Source: CAZZCS01 sp964652645
Lineage (GTDB): Bacteria; Cloacimonadota; Cloacimonadia; Cloacimonadales; Cloacimonadaceae
DNA: 9,166 nt
NCBI GenBank assembly: GCA_964652645.1
Contig: CAZZCS010000090.1
Location: forward strand, 1 to 9,166
Direction: 5' to 3'
Under the pieces are notes generated by a model, which worked only from the letters and a program-made list of their open reading frames with translations, did not search any database and was not told the origin of the DNA. Made by a program: the position numbers and the translations under genes. Shown here piece by piece: positions 1 to 7,542 of the stretch (the stretch's first letter is position 1; each line of letters opens with the position of its first letter).

Positions 1-1223
1 TCAATATCACTCCCTGCGTACTACCAATCCTGCCCATCCGCATCATGAGCATCATCAATCATGCTCAGAAAGATAGATCCAAAGTACTGGCGCACACCCT
101 GATCTACACTTTGGGAGTGCTGATCTCCTTTGCGGCGATGGGCGCAATTTTTGTAGGCTTGCAAGCTGCTGGTCAATCCGCTGGATGGGGTACTCAGAAC
201 CAGAATCCCTATTTTGTGATCACGCTGATGGCCATCGTCTTTGTCTTTGCCCTCTCCCTTTTGGGTGTGTTTGAGATTACTGCTCCGGGGATGAATACTG
301 CTAGCAAAGCAACCTCCAAGGGCGGCTATAGTGGCTCATTCTTTGGCGGGATCTTTGCCTTCCTGATGGCCATTTCCTGTACGGGACCGTTTTTGGGAGC
401 GGCTTTGCCCTTTGCCATGAAGCTCTCACCTTCGCTGATAATGATCTTCTTTATGATGATTGGTCTGGGCTTTGCCTTCCCCTTCATCCTGATCGGACTC
501 TTCCCCAAAGCCCTAAAGATCATCCCCAAACCGGGAGATTGGATGGTGCTTTTCAAAGAGCTCATGGGCTTCGTCTTGCTCTATCTGGTGTTTACCATGC
601 TACGGACGACCTTACAGCTCACAGGTGGGGGATATTTCCTCAATGTGATCTATTTCATGCTCATCCTGGGCTTCTCTGTGTGGCTCTATGGCAAGTTTGT
701 CCGCATGGAAAAGAGCCGGATTACGCAATGGATCTTCACGCTCATCCCTCTGATTTTAATTGTATGGAGCGCATACACATATCTGCCGATCGACGAGAGC
801 CATACTGAAATTGAATACCGCCAGCCCGTGGGTGACGAGATGGTACCTGCCCCTCATGCCCCAGAAGGTTGGTATGTCTTTACTCCGGAGCTTTATGCCA
901 GGCTCGCGACTGAAGGAAAAAGCGTTTTTCTGGATATCGGAGCTGCCTGGTGCAAGAATTGCCATACAAACGAGAAGACAGTGCTCTTTACTCCGGATAT
1001 CATGGCCGATTTTGCCGCCAAGGAAGTTGTGCTCCTGCGGGGAGATTTTACCAGGCAAGACGACGTCCTCTTCAAGTGGATGCAAGCTCACGACCGGATG
1101 GGAGTGCCCTTTAACGCTCTTTACATACCCAATGAAGAGCCGATTCTCTTTCCGGAACTGATCACCAAGGGGATGGTGCGCGAGGCTCTGGCCAAAGTGC
1201 CTGCGCCCAAGGAGACTAAATGA
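1..1223 (+). CDS. dsbD: DsbD-type thiol:disulfide interchange protein, 5'-partial
   Basis: DsbD passes electrons from cytoplasmic thioredoxin across the inner membrane to periplasmic thiol proteins. The reading frame is open to the window edge. In-frame codons before the ATG at 45 encode NITPCVLPILPIRIM, which contains the PCVLP first-membrane-helix motif with its redox cysteine, so the true start lies upstream and the ATG at 45 is internal. The partner membrane cysteine is in SCTGPFLG (Cys codon 378-380). About eight hydrophobic segments are followed from roughly nt 880 by a C-terminal thioredoxin domain with WCKNC (951-962) and a cis-proline in GVPF. Any N-terminal periplasmic domain is outside the window. 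The stop codon overlaps the next gene's start (ATGA, 1220-1223), indicating translational coupling. The family call is firm; whether it is full DsbD or a shorter CcdA-thioredoxin fusion cannot be decided here. Confidence 0.9.
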   Translation, partial: NITPCVLPILPIRIMSIINHAQKDRSKVLAHTLIYTLGVLISFAAMGAIFVGLQAAGQSAGWGTQNQNPYFVITLMAIVFVFALSLLGVFEITAPGMNTASKATSKGGYSGSFFGGIFAFLMAISCTGPFLGAALPFAMKLSPSLIMIFFMMIGLGFAFPFILIGLFPKALKIIPKPGDWMVLFKELMGFVLLYLVFTMLRTTLQLTGGGYFLNVIYFMLILGFSVWLYGKFVRMEKSRITQWIFTLIPLILIVWSAYTYLPIDESHTEIEYRQPVGDEMVPAPHAPEGWYVFTPELYARLATEGKSVFLDIGAAWCKNCHTNEKTVLFTPDIMADFAAKEVVLLRGDFTRQDDVLFKWMQAHDRMGVPFNALYIPNEEPILFPELITKGMVREALAKVPAPKETK

Positions 1224-2338
1224 ATTACAGACTTCTAATCCTGTTGCTTGGGGTGGTACTGATTACTTCCTGCAGCAGGTTTGATCACGATTTTGCCCCC
1301 AGAGAAGTGATAGATTTTGAGGCTGTGCTCTTTGCTCCCATGCAAGTAGCATTTGAGGGGATTAGTGCCACAGACCTCGATCCTGTGCTGGCCTATTATT
1401 CTGATGATTATCTCCACTTTGGTATTGATAAAGCGGGTAGAGAGGCTTTTTACCAGAGTCTTTACAGCGTATCCACTGATTTGGCTTATGTGGTGAGCTT
1501 CCTGGACGCCCAGGAGCTAAACTCCAATGAGGGTGTCGCTTCCTGGAATCTGAAGGTTTATACTGCAGATACCAGGGCTCTTCTGGCAGACAGCACCTTT
1601 GTGAACGATCGCATGCAAAAGCAAAACGGAGCCTGGAAGCTCAGAGGAAATGGCATTGATGGCAATACTGATAGCGTGAAGCAACGTATTATCATCGAAT
1701 ACTTTACCTTTGTTGGTTGTCCCAATTGCCCGATCGTGGAATCTCGCATCAGACAATTGCAAGCGGCTTATCCCACCCAGCTCAGCTATGTGGAATACCA
1801 TGTGAGCGGAGAACTCAGCTTCGGAATGTCGCACAACGATCTACTGGCCTACTATGCTGCCTATCCCAGCCCCGTGAGCATAATCCAGGGAGGGAACAAG
1901 CTCTCTGGCTCCACCACCGATATTTTGGATAGCTACACCAGCCTCACCGGCATCCTGGCCGATGTCGATGCTCAGATCAAGCTGGAAAACTTTAGCTACA
2001 GCGTGGACGACCGCACAGTTAGTGCCAGTATCAAGCTCAATCCTCTGGTGCAAAGCTTCGCTCAGGACCAGCTGCGCCTCAGGTATGTCCTGATGAAGAA
2101 GACCTGGAATTTTGCCAACCCCGGCACCGACTCTCATCACAACGTTGCCCTGGCCAAGGGCTCTGTGGATATCAGTGCACACGACCTCAGTAATGAAGTG
2201 AGCTTTGGGCTTACCAGCCCCATCGACATCCCTGCTGATGCTTTCATGCTGGTTTACGTGCAGAAAGTTCCAGCTTCATTTGCCAACAATGCTACCATCT
2301 TCAATGGAATCGAAGTACCGATAGCGGCTACTAAATAG
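1220..2338 (+). CDS. Lipoprotein with NTF2-like region and CPNC thioredoxin fold (Omp28-like)
   Basis: This is a predicted exported lipoprotein of 372 residues. The N-terminus is a hydrophobic signal with lipobox ITSC, putting the lipidated cysteine at residue 18. Residues about 30-145 look like a SnoaL/NTF2-type fold (a YYSDDYLHFG stretch, then alternating strands, then W139-K-L-R-G). This part is inferred from pattern only. Residues about 155-250 resemble a thioredoxin fold with a CPNC pair (167-170) after a hydrophobic strand, and YPSPV (215-219) may carry the cis-proline. The remainder (about 255-372) is beta-rich and resembles the C-terminal part of Omp28-type proteins. An AAGGAG ribosome-binding site lies at 1209-1214 and the start overlaps the dsbD stop by 4 bases. 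A role as a membrane-anchored thiol oxidoreductase or chaperone receiving electrons from DsbD is inferred. The lipoprotein call is firmer than the NTF2 call. Confidence 0.8.
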   Translation: MNYRLLILLLGVVLITSCSRFDHDFAPREVIDFEAVLFAPMQVAFEGISATDLDPVLAYYSDDYLHFGIDKAGREAFYQSLYSVSTDLAYVVSFLDAQELNSNEGVASWNLKVYTADTRALLADSTFVNDRMQKQNGAWKLRGNGIDGNTDSVKQRIIIEYFTFVGCPNCPIVESRIRQLQAAYPTQLSYVEYHVSGELSFGMSHNDLLAYYAAYPSPVSIIQGGNKLSGSTTDILDSYTSLTGILADVDAQIKLENFSYSVDDRTVSASIKLNPLVQSFAQDQLRLRYVLMKKTWNFANPGTDSHHNVALAKGSVDISAHDLSNEVSFGLTSPIDIPADAFMLVYVQKVPASFANNATIFNGIEVPIAATK

Positions 2339-2348
2339 AGGAGTTTTT

Positions 2349-2840
2349 ATGAAATACATACTTGTACTTATCCTGATCATCTCAGCCTTTAGCCTGCTTC
2401 AGGCAGAGCCAATGCCAGACTTTCGTCTGCCAGATATGGACAATAACAACGTCAATCTGGAATCACTCCTGGGCAAAGGCCCTGTGATCATCGACTTTTG
2501 GGCTTCCTGGTGCAACCCCTGCAAGATCTCGATGCCATATCTGAATAATCTGGCAGAAAAGTATGAGACCGTTACCGTGGTCATGGTCTCGATCGATGCT
2601 GCCAAAGCTGTCTCCAGGGCAAAGAACTATTTGAAAAGCAAGAACTTCAAGTTCGTCGGACTCTTTGATAGCGACCAGGTACTGGCCAAAAAACTAAATG
2701 TCAGCACAGTCCCCCACACCTTTATCCTGGATTCAAAAGGCAATATCGTGCATTCCCACGTTGGCTTTGAACCAGGGACCGAAAAGAAGTACGAAGAGAT
2801 CATCCTGGAACTGCTCAAGCCGGAGACCAGCGATGAATAG
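2349..2840 (+). CDS. TlpA/ResA-like periplasmic thioredoxin
   Basis: This 163-residue protein is a TlpA/ResA-type thiol-disulfide oxidoreductase. Residues 1-19 form a signal peptide ending SLLQA, with cleavage likely before E20. The mature part carries the AhpC/TSA-thioredoxin pattern: a short FRLPDMDN stretch, then IIDFWASWCNPC with the CNPC active site at residues 55-58, then the cis-proline in STVPHTFI (P122), then the DSKGNIV strand typical of the family. Members of this family reduce specific periplasmic targets, such as apocytochrome c, using electrons from DsbD or CcdA. No cytochrome c biogenesis gene is visible here, so its target may be the neighbouring cysteine-bearing envelope proteins. 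AGGAG at 2339-2343 is an ideal ribosome-binding site. The gene starts 10 bases after the previous stop, and its end overlaps the next gene by 8 bases. Confidence 0.93.
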   Translation: MKYILVLILIISAFSLLQAEPMPDFRLPDMDNNNVNLESLLGKGPVIIDFWASWCNPCKISMPYLNNLAEKYETVTVVMVSIDAAKAVSRAKNYLKSKNFKFVGLFDSDQVLAKKLNVSTVPHTFILDSKGNIVHSHVGFEPGTEKKYEEIILELLKPETSDE

Positions 2841-4302
2841 AAAGCTCTTGTTACTGGTGCTAACACTTGTGATGCTGGGCAGCTTCCTGCAGGCTCAGGA
2901 GATATTGCGGATCGGAGGACTCAACGAAGCCTCCTACGTCTATCGGACTGTGCCAGACTCTCTAAACTCATATTTTAGAAACTCTTTTAACTTCAATCTG
3001 AACTATCGGAACTTCGGTTTTGGGATGTCTTTCGTTGCAGAACTACCAAAGTACTCCACAGAGCAAAGCCAGCTCCTGGAAGATATCAGCTCTGCTGAGC
3101 TCAAGCTTGGCTGGCAGGAGATCTATGCCTATTACCAAAAAGAAGCTTTCAAAATCCATGCCGGTACCATCAACGAAACAATGTCCTCCGGGCTCACCTT
3201 CCGTTCCTGGGAAGATATAGAATTTGACCAGGACAATCGGATCGATGGTTTCCTGGTGAGCTATGACCAGGACGCCAGGATCAAAGCACTCTACGGAGCA
3301 ATTCCAAACCCCAACAATAAAGACAAATACGATCTCGCCTATGGTGCCTATGCGGAGTATCCCCTGTTCAGCTTCCTGAGGCTCGGCGGTACTGCTCTCA
3401 GTTTCCGCAATTTCAGCTATGTCAATCCTCTGACCCAGCGCGATATCTACGACCAGAGAGATGTGATCTCCGGTCGCATGGGCTTCAGCAAGTGGGATCT
3501 GGATGCGAGTGTAGAATATGCCCACAGCGAGCTTTACTACCCCAATACTCCTGGTCTCACCAAAGGCTCTGCCATCTATGCGACTGCAGATTACTTCTTT
3601 CACCCCTTCCAGATCGGGAGTGCTTACAAACGGTATGAAAACTTCAGCTATCGCCTTCATGACCTTCCCCTGGCAAACCATCATGGCGAAACTCTCGCCG
3701 ACAACCAAAGCTCCGGAGTCGATGAAGAAGGCCTCCAGGGCTGGTTGAACTGGGAGATTACAGATCAGATCAGCTACAAGCTGGACTATGCCGAAGCCTG
3801 GAGCCGTAACAAAGAGAAGAAGATGAACGACTTTTATACCGGGCTGGATTGGTTTACAGGCCAAAACCTGATCGCTGTGGAATATGGCCAGATCGAGAAG
3901 ATCGATGATAGCACCAGTAACTGGCAGATAGAGCGAATCCCGTCTATCACTACCAGTCTTTCTGTCTGGGGACAACCTATCTCTCTCAAGACAGAGTACA
4001 AACACGTCGAGAAACAGCACTTCGAAACCCTGAAGAGTCACTGGGAACCAGGCCTTCAGGCCGATCTCAAGCTGGGAAAGATGTCCCTCTCTATGGGGCT
4101 CAAGACCGAGTGGAAAGATCCTTCAGAGCTGATGGATAGCAGCTATTTTGCCAATCTGGAAGCGAAGTACCCCGTGCTGGAGCACAGCGAGCTTACCCTC
4201 TTTGTGGGTAAAGACTCTGGCGGTAAAGTATGCCGCAATGGTATTTGCCGTTATGTAGCTCCTTTCAATGGCATCAAAGCCGAGTTCACTACCAGATTTT
4301 AA
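2833..4302 (+). CDS. Predicted outer-membrane beta-barrel protein, DUF6029-like
   Basis: I chose the ATG at 2833 rather than the upstream in-frame ATG at 2698. It gives a clean signal peptide (MNRKLLLLVL... SFLQA, cleaved near residue 21), has GGAG at 2822-2825, and overlaps the previous gene by only 8 bases. The product is 489 residues. The mature part is rich in alternating aromatic and polar strands and ends in EFTTRF, with the terminal phenylalanine typical of outer-membrane barrels. The pattern around residues 110-140 (GTINETMSSG, LTFRSWED, NRIDGF) resembles the DUF6029 family, as I recall it from Bacteroidota, where it neighbours Omp28 and thioredoxin genes. The function of that family is unknown. 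There are only two cysteines, C467 and C472, in VCRNGICRYV near the C-terminus. Placement among four thioredoxin-fold genes suggests that this pair is a relay substrate. The barrel call is fairly secure and the family name is tentative. Confidence 0.82.
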   Translation: MNRKLLLLVLTLVMLGSFLQAQEILRIGGLNEASYVYRTVPDSLNSYFRNSFNFNLNYRNFGFGMSFVAELPKYSTEQSQLLEDISSAELKLGWQEIYAYYQKEAFKIHAGTINETMSSGLTFRSWEDIEFDQDNRIDGFLVSYDQDARIKALYGAIPNPNNKDKYDLAYGAYAEYPLFSFLRLGGTALSFRNFSYVNPLTQRDIYDQRDVISGRMGFSKWDLDASVEYAHSELYYPNTPGLTKGSAIYATADYFFHPFQIGSAYKRYENFSYRLHDLPLANHHGETLADNQSSGVDEEGLQGWLNWEITDQISYKLDYAEAWSRNKEKKMNDFYTGLDWFTGQNLIAVEYGQIEKIDDSTSNWQIERIPSITTSLSVWGQPISLKTEYKHVEKQHFETLKSHWEPGLQADLKLGKMSLSMGLKTEWKDPSELMDSSYFANLEAKYPVLEHSELTLFVGKDSGGKVCRNGICRYVAPFNGIKAEFTTRF

Positions 4303-4316
4303 TCTAGGAGATAAAG

Positions 4317-5660
4317 ATGAAAAATTTAATGATGACGATCCTGATCCTGAGTATCACCCTCCTGGGTGCGACTCCTACCTATTACCCCACCACGACCCTG
4401 GTGGAGGATTTCTCGGCCAGTTGGTGCAGTACCTGCCTTGATGCCTATGCCGGCCTGGATGTCCTGGATACTCACTATAACAAGTCAGAGCAGATCAGTG
4501 TACGCTACTTTGCCCAAAGTGGTGATTTGAGCAATGATGAAGTCGATGCCAGATTCGAGCATTATCAGGTCTTTGGAGTTCCAGCCGTCTTTTTCAATGG
4601 TAAATCCCGCGTGGATGGCGGTGGGGCAAACATCGCCGATGGCAGCACCTACCTGGAAAAGATCAATCCCTTTATCTATCACGGCTCACCTCTAAAGATC
4701 GATGTTACTGCCTGGAATCCTGCCACGGGCGACCTGAGCGTTACAGTCACTATGATGGATCCGGATGAAAGCTTCACAGATCAGAATATCCGCTTTATCC
4801 TCATGGAAGACGATATCGATACGAACATCACGACCGCGGTTCGTTCCATTGTATCAGAATCGATTACGATCAGCGGCCTGGGAGCCACAGCTACCTTCAA
4901 TCCATCTTTCACGATCAACCCTCTCTGGAATACGGCCAATCTCTGGGCTGCGGCTTTTGTCCAAAAAAATGACGACACAATCCTCCAGACTGCTCATAGC
5001 AAGCCCCTGCCCGAGGTAAACCTTCGTGCCGCTATGGACTGGGATCTACAGATTGTGGGTCCTGCAAACACAAACTACCTGTCCGATCCCTTCTACTTTT
5101 TCAATCTGGGCGTGGCGGAAGATTACCTGATGCAGATCGTAGTGGATGATGCCCCATCAGACTGGTATTTTAACTATTGCGACGAAGAAGGCTTCTGCTA
5201 TCCTGGCAGTGTCCAGCTTCCTATGAATCTGGCAGCAGGTGAGGCCAGGCCCTACCATCTCAATCTGATGATTGGCAGCAGCGGAACCGCCTACTTCCAT
5301 TGGGAAGTTACCTCCGCCAATATCGGCACCTATATCATCCCCTTCCGCTACAGAACCGATGACGTCTCTACTGATGACCAGGTTTTACCGCTCAGTTCCA
5401 TAGTACTGGGCAAAAACTACCCCAATCCTTTCCGCAACAAAACCACAATCCCTGTTTATTCGGAGAAGACCAATACCAGCATCACTATCGAGCTTTACAA
5501 CCTCAAAGGCCAAAAGGTACAGCAGATCACTCCGAGCCTGCACAGCGGTACAAATCAGATTGAATTCGCAGCAGACGAGAGCCTGGCCAATGGTGTATAT
5601 TACTATCGCCTCAAAGACGCTCCTAATGCTCCCATCCGCAAGATGCTGATCAGCCGCTAA
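4317..5660 (+). CDS. Secreted thioredoxin-fold protein with type-IX-like C-terminal sorting domain
   Basis: This 447-residue protein is predicted to be exported and probably displayed at the cell surface. Residues 1-18 are a signal peptide ending LLGA. Residues about 25-120 form a thioredoxin-like domain with SWCSTC (active-site cysteines 37 and 40) and a cis-proline in GVPAVFFNG (P89), as in Omp28-related proteins. Residues about 124-235 are a beta-rich module. Residues about 240-350 form another beta module holding a second cysteine pair, C288 and C294, in YCDEEGFCYP. Residues 359-447 match the C-terminal sorting domain of type IX secretion substrates (FlgD-like Ig fold): LGKNYPNPF, LYNLKGQKV, NGVYYYRL and a basic end. 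AGGAG at 4306-4310 sits 6 bases before the ATG. No type IX secretion gene is in the window, so surface delivery is inferred from the domain. Confidence 0.88.
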   Translation: MKNLMMTILILSITLLGATPTYYPTTTLVEDFSASWCSTCLDAYAGLDVLDTHYNKSEQISVRYFAQSGDLSNDEVDARFEHYQVFGVPAVFFNGKSRVDGGGANIADGSTYLEKINPFIYHGSPLKIDVTAWNPATGDLSVTVTMMDPDESFTDQNIRFILMEDDIDTNITTAVRSIVSESITISGLGATATFNPSFTINPLWNTANLWAAAFVQKNDDTILQTAHSKPLPEVNLRAAMDWDLQIVGPANTNYLSDPFYFFNLGVAEDYLMQIVVDDAPSDWYFNYCDEEGFCYPGSVQLPMNLAAGEARPYHLNLMIGSSGTAYFHWEVTSANIGTYIIPFRYRTDDVSTDDQVLPLSSIVLGKNYPNPFRNKTTIPVYSEKTNTSITIELYNLKGQKVQQITPSLHSGTNQIEFAADESLANGVYYYRLKDAPNAPIRKMLISR

Positions 5661-5671
5661 GGAAAGCTGCC

Positions 5672-6613
5672 ATGCCCAAAATACTGATTACCAGAGCAAT
5701 TCCAGATCCTGCGATCCAAAAGCTGAAAGAAGTTTTTGAAGTAGCGGTCAATCCCTTCGACAGGCCTATGACTCGCTGTGAACTGCTTTCTGCCATAACG
5801 GATTGTGATGCCCTCATCAGCATGCTCTCCGACAGTATCGATCTTGAACTGATGCGAGCCGCACCAAAGCTCAAGGTCGTGGCAAACTACGCCGTGGGCT
5901 ACAACAATATAGATCTGAAAGCTGCCCAGGAACATGAGATAACCGTCTGTAACACTCCGGGAGTGCTCACAGAGAGTACAGCCGATCTGGCCTGGGCACT
6001 GCTGATGGCAACTGCCCGGCGCATCGTGGAAGCCGATGCTCTGATGCGAAGCGGAACGTTTACAGGCTGGGAACCGATGATGCTCCTGGGTGCCGATATT
6101 CACGCTAAGACCATGGGGATCATCGGCATGGGCAGAATCGGCCAGGCTGTTGCACGCAGAGCATCAGGCTTTGATATGAAGATCATCTACACTGGCAAGC
6201 CCAAAGACCTCGATTTTACAGCAGAAAACGTAGATTTAGATACCTTGCTGCAGAAATCGGACTTTATCTCCTTACATGTCCCTATCACCCCTGAAACCCA
6301 TCACCTCATTGGTAAAAGAGAATTTGCCAAAATGAAGAATAGCGCTATCCTGATCAATACAGCAAGAGGTGCGGTAGTTCATGAAGCAGAACTGGTGTAT
6401 GCCCTCCAAAAGGGAATCATAGCCGGAGCAGGTCTGGACGTTTTTGAGCATGAACCACTGATTCAAGAAGGACTGGCGAAACTACAAAACGTAGTCCTGG
6501 CGCCCCATATCGGCAGCGCCAGCACAGAGACGCGGATAGCGATGGGAATGCTCGCTGCAAGTAATGCGATTGCCGTGATCCAGGGCAAGGAACCACCGGC
6601 AAAGGTAGTTTGA
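5672..6613 (+). CDS. D-2-hydroxyacid dehydrogenase, glyoxylate/hydroxypyruvate reductase type
   Basis: This 313-residue cytoplasmic enzyme belongs to the D-isomer-specific 2-hydroxyacid dehydrogenases, closest in pattern to glyoxylate reductase (GyaR/GhrB) and D-glycerate dehydrogenase. Visible marks are NYAVGYNNID (72-81), the substrate-loop motif CNTPGVLTEST (93-103), the nucleotide-binding GMGRIGQAVARR (152-163), and the catalytic set Arg232 (NTARGAVV), Glu261 (FEHEP) and His279 (APHIGSAS). The length is normal. After the second strand of the Rossmann fold the sequence is IIYTGKPK, without the acidic residue expected for strict NAD use, so NADP may be accepted (inference). The start follows the previous stop by 11 bases with GGAAAG at 5661-5666, so it is probably co-transcribed with the redox genes. 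The exact substrate cannot be read from the sequence. Confidence 0.92.
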   Translation: MPKILITRAIPDPAIQKLKEVFEVAVNPFDRPMTRCELLSAITDCDALISMLSDSIDLELMRAAPKLKVVANYAVGYNNIDLKAAQEHEITVCNTPGVLTESTADLAWALLMATARRIVEADALMRSGTFTGWEPMMLLGADIHAKTMGIIGMGRIGQAVARRASGFDMKIIYTGKPKDLDFTAENVDLDTLLQKSDFISLHVPITPETHHLIGKREFAKMKNSAILINTARGAVVHEAELVYALQKGIIAGAGLDVFEHEPLIQEGLAKLQNVVLAPHIGSASTETRIAMGMLAASNAIAVIQGKEPPAKVV

Positions 6614-6669
6614 GTCTGGGGGGGCATAGACGGCACAGCGACCGCCTATACCCGGCAAAACATGACTCT
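6612..6669 (+). terminator. Hairpin after the operon, possible weak terminator
   Basis: An imperfect hairpin lies directly after the dehydrogenase. The arms 6622-6633 and 6642-6653 pair at 10 of 12 positions (two A/C mismatches) around an 8-base loop, and an outer GAGTC/GACTC pair (6612-6616 with 6665-6669) closes it. Only CTTTG follows rather than a long T run, so intrinsic termination is uncertain. It marks the likely end of the operon. Confidence 0.35.
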
Positions 6670-6890
6670 TTGCTAATACCAAACCACTCCAATCTACATC
6701 CTTCATTTTTTCCCTCCAAAAAAAACTCCCCCTATATATACCTACAGGACGCGACATTTAGAGCTGTAAACCCCTCTCCTGAAAAGTATTATTGACAGAA
6801 ATCGCAGTCCAAATGCCGTGGTTCCATCCTGGAAGGTCTAGCACAAAGGGTTTAGCGGCACTAATCAATCAAACAAATGGAGATAATTAC
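6614..6890 (+). promoter_or_regulatory. Leader and promoter region of the acetate transporter gene
   Basis: This 277-base gap holds no credible gene. A TTGACA hexamer at 6792-6797 could be a -35 box, but no good -10 box lies 16-18 bases beyond it. The segment 6815-6859 can fold: an outer GCCG/CGGC pair (6815-6818 with 6856-6859) encloses a small hairpin TTCCA-TCC-TGGAA (6822-6834), which could be a structured untranslated leader. No known riboswitch class was recognised. GGAG at 6879-6882 is the ribosome-binding site for the next gene. Confidence 0.3.
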
Positions 6891-7499
6891 ATGAATACTC
6901 AGAAAAATGCGAATCCTGCCGTGGTCGGCCTTGCTGGATTTTCGATCACGACCCTGGTATTGCAGTTCCACAATGTGGGATGGTGTGGCCTGGGGCCTGT
7001 GGTGGCCCTTGGCTTGATTTTTGGTGGACTGGCTCAATTGATCGCCGGTTTCCAGGAACAAAAGATGGGTAACAACTTTGGTTACAGCGCTTTTGTATCC
7101 TATGGCAGCTTCTGGATCGGGCTTGCTATGATCCTCCTCTTCAACCATTTCCAGATCTTTACCTCCAGCACAACAGATGTGGGCTGGTATCTCTTTGCCT
7201 GGATGATCTATACCCTGGGTATGTGGATTTCCTCCATGCGCATTCACACGATGATGTCCATCACCTTTCTCACGCTGCTTATCGGCTTTTTCCTGCTGGT
7301 GCTGGGTCATTTCGTTGATTCTGTGTGGAATATCGTGGCCGGATACGAACTGATGCTCTGCTCTGCTTGCGCCATGTATATGATGTTTGCGGCAATCATC
7401 AACGACCTTGCGGGTAGAACAGTCCTTCCCCTGGGCAAACCCTGGATCAAGGCTGCTCCAGCCTTAGCCTCACAGCAGGCACTTCCCAAATCTGCATAA
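6891..7499 (+). CDS. Acetate uptake transporter, GPR1/FUN34/YaaH (SatP) family
   Basis: This 202-residue inner-membrane protein has six hydrophobic helices and transports acetate or succinate in known relatives, usually with protons. The family signature is at the N-terminus, NPAVVGLAGF (residues 8-17). Further marks are GLGPVVALGLIFGGLAQLIAG in the second helix, the conserved FGYSAFVSYGSFW (63-75), and a last helix around AGYELMLCSACAMYMMFAA followed by a short hydrophilic tail. I chose the ATG at 6891 over an in-frame TTG at 6792. It places the signature at the expected distance from the N-terminus and has GGAG eight bases upstream, whereas the 33 extra residues look unlike the family. The gene stands alone, between the operon-end hairpin and a good terminator. 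In a fermentative organism it could export acetate as well as import it (inference). Confidence 0.9.
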   Translation: MNTQKNANPAVVGLAGFSITTLVLQFHNVGWCGLGPVVALGLIFGGLAQLIAGFQEQKMGNNFGYSAFVSYGSFWIGLAMILLFNHFQIFTSSTTDVGWYLFAWMIYTLGMWISSMRIHTMMSITFLTLLIGFFLLVLGHFVDSVWNIVAGYELMLCSACAMYMMFAAIINDLAGRTVLPLGKPWIKAAPALASQQALPKSA

Positions 7500-7514
7500 G
7501 AACAAAAGAAGATC

Positions 7515-7542
7515 TTGACATTTCGACCCGGCAGAAACTAAT
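7515..7542 (+). promoter_or_regulatory. Possible promoter of the TfoX-domain gene
   Basis: TTGACA at 7515-7520 is a perfect -35 consensus. With a 16-base spacer it leads to ACTAAT at 7537-7542, which matches four of six bases of the -10 consensus. It overlaps the terminator hairpin. FCB-group sigma factors often prefer other motifs, so this is only a candidate. Confidence 0.25.

Noticed and set aside
2698..2832. Upstream in-frame ATG extending the barrel protein by 45 residues
   Set aside because: The extension lies inside the TlpA-like gene in another frame and would bury the signal peptide, whereas the ATG at 2833 has a ribosome-binding site and a normal signal sequence.
3043..4041. 332-codon open frame on the minus strand opposite the barrel gene
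   Set aside because: It is wholly antisense to a gene with a signal peptide, ribosome-binding site and barrel features, and its translation shows no domain or signal. It looks like a by-product of codon bias.
6792..6890. TTG-initiated extension of the acetate transporter by 33 residues
   Set aside because: The added residues are unlike the family, and the ATG at 6891 has a well-placed GGAG and puts the NPAVVGL signature at the usual distance from the start.
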